Shown here piece by piece: positions 60,401-64,000 of a stretch of DNA of 64,000 nt. The stretch spans positions 1 to 64,000 of the IMG/VR virus record IMGVR_UViG_3300042691_039521; one strand, given 5' to 3'. Origin of the DNA: a virus. A model generated the notes under the pieces. It saw only the letters and a program-made list of their open reading frames with translations. It did not search any database and was not told the DNA's origin. The translations under genes and the position numbers were made by a program. Position 1 is the first letter of the stretch; each line of letters begins with the position of its first letter.

Positions 60401-60477
60401 GTCTGGCAGCTTTCGAAGATCTACTCTACAAGTTCTTTGCTCCAAGATCACAAGGCTTTGGAACTAGGAGAACATAA
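48466..60477 (+). CDS. Tape measure protein, 4003 residues
   Basis: This very long coiled-coil protein sets tail length. A TP901-type core (FEEVRANIKAVAAETGL onward) lies near residue 2460, followed by a hydrophobic segment around 2768-2790 and another at 2880-2912. Two winged-helix-like stretches occur (about 285-340 and 1445-1510). A Gly-only run (GGGGGGGGG) is near 2020, and Ala/Gln/Lys-rich heptads lie at about 3480-3880. At about 1.5 angstrom per residue the tail should be near 600 nm. Its ATG follows AAAAAGGGG. Confidence 0.92.
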   Translation: MDGNKFLIEVGVDTSPAEKDLAAFMNKLNSMREKAASQDSGSSSAQLPPQVASAAFSDAPIDLSKQTSDLKEQAKIQRQIVQDRGKLVGLLQEEARISGSIGSGDLQNIRKGAEDALAAAFGSDKLSSSLKGVLTKAINQTVAEVRTPEGKVTQAQALSAKNAPAPPERFATRSTAVLKTVGIDAPTVVRPNVDILKDFNKAVQANQGDIIGVLNSISSSLQSVVKGAESLAGNFTSAAQDQGKALDDMTDSMTETAKSVGKVNDEILKSLADKAKKAAIDSQKSFGGRQKEVLKTVVDNPGITYEELKATGAPPQTIQSLTNRGLKRTGDKFDLDTSALTNFNTELTGVLTDFIGTSAGSINEIQKLEKAINNLIAGVDSVTAEVEGTATAVAQDGLFGEKGKTEAVRKGSVPQDEPAPAKKEKFVQTDFLAQEQTIEDALAAEAEVIEETVDVRKQALELQKQAVQARLASSKAEGEFYDKFDSIIRKYGGDPEGDAIVNRDVVFEDTTKEPKEITMAEWETLGSFERNWERLHEAALEATRALEVFVQANKVSTKDLFVESEGNEPQKLLDSLKAEYERLKSVQGEQLSAAAAAGLKIDTENRRGEFGGEGPRQEVIAQYEAELEASKEAVSETSAKLRSVSAKITELEKSLGLEVSALELTTKASVNLTKAQVAAIQEISKDAAFGQTTLNAKGTGGLFTYDKADAERVGRFAQGVLEDPQSSAVEKRAATRISESVDITLQEIERANTARSEIADILEDTTEYLDESAQWEKERAERAKVRAQEVADAVAAAEAKGLKTIPIASQDATNLQRSRLTFAKDKFLDPLGKDQYPASGKVENDFNFDTALIYDPNDLDLIRSRIKEVINGLTSDIASVEAGSGSVSTPLKFLRERLESVEKIASEIFANEGQTLNLNTLEIINDKITDLTSEAEESAQITREQNAIGGQITAAMEQELKARREAADAAAKAPLSDADKQALANAEQPTLLSSNSTLDPSLSELEKQLILAAERVKAIVSVPVEQLEAGDEIWRNSGAGTLLRKLQNPIGGREGVPQVVDYVPETNYPILGDATQGDAIKVLKKVDAERLANGETALSVEEARTIIAQKLLEVEAELVPMMAAYKTEEEKALVLKKELNDFLQKKLDEQGVNVNAEDVRVVSPTGSVFKKSGPGSKSPLFKLSDTDYEEYINRLHKIPQLSAARFNREGYNPVGLGSDFPRDDSVPRSLNQVSSDYEALSDIIRRQVDSSFEASVTLDQLNDLLSSTALSQEEINKVSLIILDKQRKSLESYLVNNPNRTDTDANPNDQSIRQQAELSKTLEDINTILGLRKEAEQKVVDAVEQQAAAQEDITREILKPDAVIQPSRLPAEVRGPKIPTAPPEIIDVQSASDEDKLAKRLANQEYARQKLARSAAGTIGTEPIEGVEKSAERLSATMDESLTSIKGMSQAMLQIIDLLEKNPDLGLAEFKQITGGTKGMGPRGASLKALQDRGIVTYDERSKLKVAAREDIPGLFKASSDRRVESKRTADAELIAQAQAELEAQIEEYGADVVDAFSDNLSDLTQQYVDLLKGRIEALEFSLGNEDGVIGAVGDIPTPLINKDLYERFGEAIGPEWDFYVEAFLAENSPGLLNFRGTNFSKSDIDSLLFSEDDPQKQITNAANDIRDRIEKSQSRIPGDSTSIGFEDFLSETPNLREANLTISEYVTQLLELVSLSEEVTNISNGLAGLDLSTAMALFGGQLESMAAESVVLSENIANAAREETIAKLEAISQNKAALRAYKQAFVEVSDESFADLSIDFQEVLQEQLRQAAENASATLRGNESILGEASTARTINVDEGQAIDNLLGIQNALEAKIFREGTFNLPPTETTPSVAPAAEAQDSLVNEVFEGAKIEAETNTQRRKNLEKTKQEVNAEPLNSEVFVQEEQGLVSALARKIEALDQQSSLLENIYPSFEEAERQLVIALNRKRLLLNAQADALENNGVSLAPISAIDPFQSGGADGGPKYGVNPYDTMNPGGGGGGGGGGYVGEEGEGFDPVEAAKARVEAAQNELLINIALFTQIYEKTTLLLSEKLAELQAGIKGFDEKLKGMTLQSIIDQGDVFKDVTEGKAEQKSAKAMIDAGAAEALLANDDLLFNFVAGQKLLAEAMEKISQQIFDKNLEANKRINAAWEKAAVAYEILTETNAGAGESLAELFSKYSGALSVFNQQLTALTKEGVTGDPVSLQAMGEAKGRTRIADTVISNQTNQSILDTINNDPNDPNGERNLVEELLDAQVALIRSTSELAELRNQQVELTGDVIKQLAEEDTSILNLKNAREAAAQALFDNLPAGALKDKLALQRRVGQRELNVNDPQYISLRRRENQLRQQEARAIVGEKQAPGLTGKITRYFDYQPDRGGAGFKQFFGGGALAALRYGLPGQIMRSGGSQIVNTIKEAEELQFALARLEGQFKTAFPTENFEEVRANIKAVAAETGLAADEIANFQIQITGAFSDTEIKGVGGTDLIEKQVESAAKLAQTVGLPLAEITDGLTAASLAFGEDFERIGDVAVRLEERSGVLAKETIAFIGDIAPVAEEAGYSIEEFAALAAVAQQRSGRSGAALAESFGRVIPALSEQKDKLMELAQITPSLQNPGFIDAIRQSDSKEILNQIGQAYQSMGKDAQQATIAILGGRREAQALIPALANQELVARLQKDAENSVGSLDKRFEDIQKTLTNSLARLGESVRQFGVELLESGLTDTFELAISLAEKLLGVLTPIAGVFADINKLLGGVPAAVAALSAVGVAFKSFAFKDQTEIVTDPLTGVESENVIGRQFIGTDFIQQIVGNIKEDFAAGFVDSGRTSVERRTGQALPVGPFAAGQGIPETAQLLTAGEKLKAGGTGLLTAVGGGSAALGAGVIGIAALSTAYGAIQGQINATKQALDDLILETKNDIASTDLDVDGARQRLTENLQTQADDARKAYDGWTEFWGELGNSLNPGDYLEGQANVIGSSDKFRDALKIFESSDSLRKDIFDEYKVTLGKSTGGLRDIAKSYKDSIEATDGYIEKDAEGAYRLYNEAGQEMANVALEGQDAKYVENLASQLGIDPTELDFGFVEATLQKDSSSEILNLAKGEEEQLNKYGLEAQEQAIRYVEVISGVARTSDEFGAEIDKLLEDLGKLPPLESNKLKGEELKAAYDVGLLSFEEYSTRLLENIEARRNILENSDQTEASELELLQLKQQEQAAYKEFAEIIIARQEERLRFETAFSGLSETQVAERTRQNNLANLANPNFNDRDLREQAALDIIEADKQNAINMAIAAGSAAEVAKLLSEGVDVSPVVQAIGLIDSLEETDAWKETRDKMLSVFKKLFDIDLDEDDITNWYEKILTDAYDDGQLSEVNKQNILSRLNSNLGALNAASFDNLSPDEQEALEDSFEQLIMLLAVGGVKREELLAILKRNEQFANMTPEELDAALTGILAGSPYGTPEDQAKINYNQAKDANAAIADTQVTNAKDNKIAIAQAKKAEADANLLAAEASGDPKLIQEAKNAQVRAERELQKAYNSAQVAKLEYYATIAEINGDLIGSIELNIQALEAQLALARQNNDEEAIAALEGQIARERDNLRKQAVTDANALSRLYGGLATLRGDLVEAALFAIEEANRNMDAARTPEEKANAALAQAQANADLIKAQFSERARDFDLFAAYLSSNGDSYGAAKTQLVKAQEALAAALRGGNKDEINQARIELLNQEAAFRQAAGAKRDGEFALLSSIIAGDDPVKQAILEQAAAQEAFARAVGPDEIRDATIRLNEANRAVANAQNDVRIAMMGLRQAELEAVEDSVGSAQLGVEIARQQLNDLIKAGAGDAAIANARAALISADKAAKDAAFQERQDEYKWLLDMGRITKSQYINYLEGLKNTLLPGTRQFKDLELAIKQLKSDIGGDLQANLPTSLALPTLYEVRRFNQSQGDYSSRASGQVTNNNNESNLYIEQVVLPQNTGLAAFEDLLYKFFAPRSQGFGTRRT

Positions 60478-60887
60478 TGGCAAAATGGAAACTATATGAC
60501 CCAGAAGAAGATCAATATTTTTCTTTTGAATACAACCCATCTAAAGATGATGGATCATTTGCTTTAAATAAATCTACTGCCTATCAGGTTAATGCTGGTT
60601 CTTATAGAGATAATTCTAATAGAGACAATATAGCTAATATTATTTTTGAGAGCCATAAAGAGGTTAAGAAATTTTCATTCAGTGGAAATATTTATAATAA
60701 AGATGAATTTGATAGATTAGAGCTATGGTTTTCTAAAAAATATGATCTGATTCTCACAGATGATTTGAATAGAAATTTTAGAATTTATGTTAGCAGTTTC
60801 AGCCCGAGTAGAATTCGTTCTCGACAGTTTCCATATAAACATTCTTACACTGTTAAAGGCATTGTACACGAAGAGATTTTTGAGTAA
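60477..60887 (+). CDS. Distal-tail-like protein, paralogue 1
   Basis: This 136-residue protein directly follows the tape measure (stop/start overlap TAATGG). It shares with 62973-63425 the pattern K-FSFSG...Wf.K...I-L-DDL...I-Y...FSP-R...H-Y. Position after the tape measure fits a distal tail (Dit-like) component. The two copies probably come from one duplicated gene. Confidence 0.68.
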   Translation: MAKWKLYDPEEDQYFSFEYNPSKDDGSFALNKSTAYQVNAGSYRDNSNRDNIANIIFESHKEVKKFSFSGNIYNKDEFDRLELWFSKKYDLILTDDLNRNFRIYVSSFSPSRIRSRQFPYKHSYTVKGIVHEEIFE

Positions 60888-60901
60888 GGAGTTAAGATAG
60901 A

Positions 60902-62968
60902 ATGGCATTTCCACCACCAAATTATCCATATCAAGATAATGTGCATGATGTTGTTGCTGTTATTGTGAACGAGATTATTGCTGAGATTCAAGCTCACGAA
61001 GCCTCTCAGGTGAACGTTCATGGGATAACAAACACAGCTAATTTAGTCACCACAGCGTCTCTTACAGAGCTTGTGCAGGATATTGTGGCTGCACAATTTT
61101 CTGCTGGCACCCATGTAGGCGCAACAATCACATATAATGATGGTGATGGTTCACTTGATGTTGAAATAAGTGCGACTGGCGCTACTGGCCCACAGGGACC
61201 AATGGGATATACTGGACCCTCTGGCGCTACTGGCCCCGCTGGCGTTGGTGTTATTGGTGCAACTGGTTCTTCTGGACCCTCTGGCGCCACTGGCCCCGCT
61301 GGATCTACCGGAGCAACCGGTTCCGGTGTTACTGGCGCTACCGGAGCACAGGGTCCCGTAGGTGCAACTGGTTCTCGTGGCGCAACTGGTGCCACCGGCG
61401 CAGGAGCGACCGGTTCCACCGGGGCGACTGGGCCTGTCGGAGTAACCGGTGCAACAGGTGCTGGCTTTACCGGGGCGACCGGTGTTGCTGGCCCCACTGG
61501 TTCAGCGGGCGCAACTGGCGCTACCGGCGTTCAGGGAAATGACGGAATTGCGGGTCCAACAGGTGCGACCGGCCCGGCTGGTTCTCCTGGTGGAGCAACC
61601 GGACCCACTGGTCCAGTGGGGGCTACTGGCGCAGGCGCAACTGGTGCCACTGGTCCGCAAGGTCCAATTGGAGCAACAGGTGTAGCGGGTTCACCGGGTG
61701 GAGCAACGGGGGCAACTGGGCCAGTTGGGGCAACCGGCGCTGGCGGTGGTGGTGGGGTTGAATATTTTGAAATGACCACTACCGATCTTGATTTAGACCC
61801 TTCTTTATTTAGTGCTTATAATATTATCGTGGTTAAGTACAATGCAACCAAAAAAGCTTTTAGACTGCCGATGGCCAACGAGGTTCCAGCCGGAACTGTT
61901 TTTCATTTTTTCCAACACTGCGTAGATGGTCCAGCGCCAGATACTAACGTTTACGATGATCTTGCTGAGGTTGGCGAATGTTATATTGTTAGAAATGACG
62001 CCGGAACCGCTGCTCCATATTATCTTACAAGCCCTGTCGGTATTTGGGGTGATACTTTAAACGGAAATAACTGGTATGTCCAAGATTTTACTAGATCTAG
62101 TATTGGCGGAAGTTTAAGGCAAACAATTTTTATATCTGATGGCGCAAGTAATTGGACTAATCCTTTTGGAGAGTACATTACAAAACATCCCGAGTTTAAC
62201 TCTTCTTCGCTTGTTACTGCTACTGGTGGCTATACTCCAGAAATGGCGTTGGACCCAGCGGTTTTTGCTGTTAACAAGCCTGGGGCTTATGTTTTGGGTT
62301 CTGGTGGATATAATCCTATTGATTGGATTCCACAGCCAAATAGAACAGCGCTAGCTAGACCAACTACCTCAATTGAGGGTGTTTTTGGTGGAACCCCTGT
62401 TTACCCAGATTTTCCCGATATATGGAATGGCACCGATACCTTTGCTGTGCCCGGGGTGAACTTAACATCTATTGGCACTGTTTCTATCGGAACTAGAAGA
62501 TATTATTCGCCAATGAGGCTTGATATGCCAACGGGAATACAAGAGATAATGCTTGAGGTTACCAGTGCTGGCACTGAAACAGAAATTAAAGTAAGATTAT
62601 TTAAGGCCGATCGACACTGGCAACCAGATAATTTTTGGGAATATGATTATTTTTGGGATCTTGGCACTTTCAATGTTGTTGGCAATGGGGTTAAAAAGCT
62701 TCCTGTTGGTGGCTATTATAATGCTGGAAATTATATTATAGCTTATCAAGCTAATAATAGAGGAAGCTGTACCGTAAGAGAATGGAGGGGTTCTATGCCT
62801 GGATGGGGCGTAATTGGAACGGGTGGATCTACTAGTTTTATATCTCGTGGTAAATTTGATACCACAATCAGTAATGAGGATATTACCGACCAACCCTGGT
62901 CAGCATATGATACATCTAGTTATGGTCTATCTTGCCCTATTCTCTTTAGATATTCTTACGGGAGATAA
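60902..62968 (+). CDS. Collagen-like tail fibre protein
   Basis: This is a 688-residue protein. The N-terminal 85 residues are alpha/beta, followed by a Gly-X-Y region of about 190 residues (about 61170-61745) with GAGATG-type interruptions. The C-terminal 400 residues are beta-rich and Gly/Asn/Trp-rich ([28 protein letters not shown]), probably the receptor-binding tip. It sits between two distal-tail-like paralogues, so it is likely a side or central fibre. Confidence 0.78.
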   Translation: MAFPPPNYPYQDNVHDVVAVIVNEIIAEIQAHEASQVNVHGITNTANLVTTASLTELVQDIVAAQFSAGTHVGATITYNDGDGSLDVEISATGATGPQGPMGYTGPSGATGPAGVGVIGATGSSGPSGATGPAGSTGATGSGVTGATGAQGPVGATGSRGATGATGAGATGSTGATGPVGVTGATGAGFTGATGVAGPTGSAGATGATGVQGNDGIAGPTGATGPAGSPGGATGPTGPVGATGAGATGATGPQGPIGATGVAGSPGGATGATGPVGATGAGGGGGVEYFEMTTTDLDLDPSLFSAYNIIVVKYNATKKAFRLPMANEVPAGTVFHFFQHCVDGPAPDTNVYDDLAEVGECYIVRNDAGTAAPYYLTSPVGIWGDTLNGNNWYVQDFTRSSIGGSLRQTIFISDGASNWTNPFGEYITKHPEFNSSSLVTATGGYTPEMALDPAVFAVNKPGAYVLGSGGYNPIDWIPQPNRTALARPTTSIEGVFGGTPVYPDFPDIWNGTDTFAVPGVNLTSIGTVSIGTRRYYSPMRLDMPTGIQEIMLEVTSAGTETEIKVRLFKADRHWQPDNFWEYDYFWDLGTFNVVGNGVKKLPVGGYYNAGNYIIAYQANNRGSCTVREWRGSMPGWGVIGTGGSTSFISRGKFDTTISNEDITDQPWSAYDTSSYGLSCPILFRYSYGR
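61170..61745 (+). repeat. Second collagen-coding Gly-X-Y repeat region
   Basis: GGNNCNACN-type codon repeats, partly shared with the repeat at 39210-40113 (many GGTGCTACTGG-like units). The two arrays are a possible substrate for recombination between fibre genes. Confidence 0.7.
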
Positions 62969-62972
62969 TTTT

Positions 62973-63425
62973 ATGGCAAGGTTTAACACCTTTCTTTTCA
63001 GTGAAGAAACATTTGGTTCCTCTGGTCAGCTACCAATAGAAGTTTCCGGAGAGAGAGTGCCATGGATTTTTATAGACCTATCAAGTGGAGATGAATACGA
63101 ATTTGCGGTCAATCCTTTAGATTGCTCGTTTTCGGGGAATGAAGAAACTCTTACTGAGAATTATAGTAGTGCTGGCTCTCCTATTTTATTTGGTGGTAGA
63201 CAAACCCCTAAAACCTTATCCTTTAGCGGGACAATTTTATATGAAGAGCATTTTCGAGCCATGGAAGAATGGTTTGAAAAGAATACTCAAATTACTCTTA
63301 TTGATGATTTGGGCAATAACTACAGCATTTACCTTCAGAATTTTTCTCCCACCAGGGCTTATGTCTCACAATACCCTTGGAGACATGAATATAATGCAAA
63401 CGCTGTTATTTTATCTTGGACTTGA
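62973..63425 (+). CDS. Distal-tail-like protein, paralogue 2
   Basis: This 150-residue protein is read from the ATG at 62973; a longer frame from 62814 overlaps the fibre. It shares TLSFSGTILYEE...WFEKNTQITLIDDLGNNYSIYLQNFSPTR and H-Y-N with the gene at 60477. The extra N-terminal 40 residues are unique. Probably a tail-tip or distal tail paralogue. Confidence 0.66.
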   Translation: MARFNTFLFSEETFGSSGQLPIEVSGERVPWIFIDLSSGDEYEFAVNPLDCSFSGNEETLTENYSSAGSPILFGGRQTPKTLSFSGTILYEEHFRAMEEWFEKNTQITLIDDLGNNYSIYLQNFSPTRAYVSQYPWRHEYNANAVILSWT

Positions 63426-63442
63426 CGTTATATTAAAAAGGA
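63424..63442 (+). promoter_or_regulatory. Candidate late promoter (site M)
   Basis: GACGTTATATTAAAAAGGA differs by one base from site I at 40942 over 19 bases. It begins at the stop of the previous gene, 26 bases before the start at 63468. Confidence 0.5.
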
Positions 63443-63467
63443 AACAGGATGTATCTGAAAGGGAAGC

Positions 63468-64000
63468 ATGAAATATATTCCGGAGTTATTTGAGAAAGCT
63501 ACGAGCGGTAACTTCTTGGGCAATCGTGCGGCTAATGGACGTGTAACGGTTGAGCCAAATTGGAAAATTCAGGAAACAGCACCCATATATGGTAATTCTA
63601 TACGTGGACCATTTCGTTATTATACAGATGGTAACCCCGAAGAGTACGAGGTCCCGGCAATTCAGAACATTCAATGGAACAGATCATTTGGCCAAGATTT
63701 AGGTACGGCACAAATTACTATTTATAACTCTTGGCATAATCTTAATAATGAAGACCCCGAGATGACCGATAAGATTGGTAAACCGGGTTACTTCTGGCCA
63801 AGACGTGGTGAGGGTGATTCATTTTTAACTTGGAAACAGAACCCTGGCAAAGGTGCATATAAAAAGGATGGAACCTGGGACCCTAATTTTTCATGGAAAG
63901 ATATTCTTGTTCCAGATGCCCTTTTGAGAACCTATGAGGGATGGGGCGGTAAACCCACAGACGGTGGTTATGTTTCTGTTGATCAGAATATTACTGATAA
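63468..64000 (+). CDS. Tail protein, cut by window end
   Basis: This frame is open from the ATG at 63468 (MKYIPELFEKATSGN) through the window end, 177 full codons. GPFRYYTDGNPEEYEVPAIQNI and QDLGTAQITIYNSWHNL resemble baseplate hub/minor tail proteins with a beta-rich tail-tip fold. The start follows GAAAGGGAAGC. The end is not visible, so length and domains are unknown. Confidence 0.65.
   Translation, partial: MKYIPELFEKATSGNFLGNRAANGRVTVEPNWKIQETAPIYGNSIRGPFRYYTDGNPEEYEVPAIQNIQWNRSFGQDLGTAQITIYNSWHNLNNEDPEMTDKIGKPGYFWPRRGEGDSFLTWKQNPGKGAYKKDGTWDPNFSWKDILVPDALLRTYEGWGGKPTDGGYVSVDQNITD

Overview
The window is a contiguous stretch of a tailed double-stranded DNA phage genome, a siphovirus by gene content. 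It holds DNA packaging, head, connector, long-tail and tail-fibre modules and several replication and nucleotide genes, with no ribosomal RNA, tRNA or CRISPR array that I could see. Base composition is AT-rich (about 40% GC by eye), apart from one sharply bounded GC-rich patch near 13.0-13.6 kb. The host is not identifiable from sequence alone. A WhiG/FliA-type sigma factor, a queuosine-precursor (VUT) transporter overlapping a DpdA-type transglycosylase, ThyX, and small zinc-ribbon proteins of the actinophage type all point to an actinobacterial host, probably a low-GC one.

Layout. (1) 0.2-3.4 kb, + strand: early small genes behind a consensus sigma-70 promoter, then a 7-deazaguanine DNA-modification pair (transporter and DpdA). 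(2) 7.24-3.47 kb, - strand: a GH26-like glycoside hydrolase with a coiled-coil N-terminus, a ParB-like protein, dCMP deaminase, small proteins and a muralytic lysozyme-like enzyme, all behind a strong promoter at 7.27-7.30 kb. (3) 7.35-10.6 kb, +: PIN-PhoH, a protein of unknown function and a phage-encoded beta-helix lipoprotein. (4) 13.9-10.6 kb, -: small genes including two in the GC-rich island, ThyX, an I78-like inhibitor and a glycosyltransferase. (5) 13.95-14.5 kb +, then 16.2-14.5 kb -: DUF192 protein, membrane protein, metallophosphoesterase. (6) 16.24-16.75 kb: divergent promoters around a shared palindrome and a roughly 320-nt structured non-coding transcript candidate. (7) 16.77-22.3 kb, +: sigma factor, class Ia ribonucleotide reductase split by an HNH gene, holin candidate, resolvase-like nuclease. 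(8) 22.25-28.15 kb: a glycan cassette with three GT-A glycosyltransferases, one GT11 fucosyltransferase-like enzyme, three methyltransferase-like proteins and a GDP-mannose-3,5-epimerase-like enzyme. (9) 28.2-64 kb: terminase, portal, protease, scaffold, decoration and major capsid proteins, connectors, collagen-like fibres, CHAP endolysin, major tail protein, frameshifted tail chaperones, a 4003-residue tape measure, and distal tail proteins running off the window end.

How it fits together. Left-arm genes use ordinary TTGACA/TATAAT promoters. Thirteen + strand intergenic regions, most of them upstream of structural genes, instead carry a recurring two-block motif, roughly (G/T)(C/A)CGATA, seven bases, then TAGGA. 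Its first block resembles the known -10 element of FliA/WhiG sigma factors (GCCGATAA). Because the phage encodes a sigma factor of that family at 16.77 kb, the simplest reading is an early-to-late switch in which this sigma factor drives head and tail gene expression. ThyX, dCMP deaminase and ribonucleotide reductase supply dTTP and dNTPs. The transporter/DpdA pair probably puts imported 7-deazaguanine into DNA. The glycan cassette may decorate the Thr-rich collagen-like fibres.
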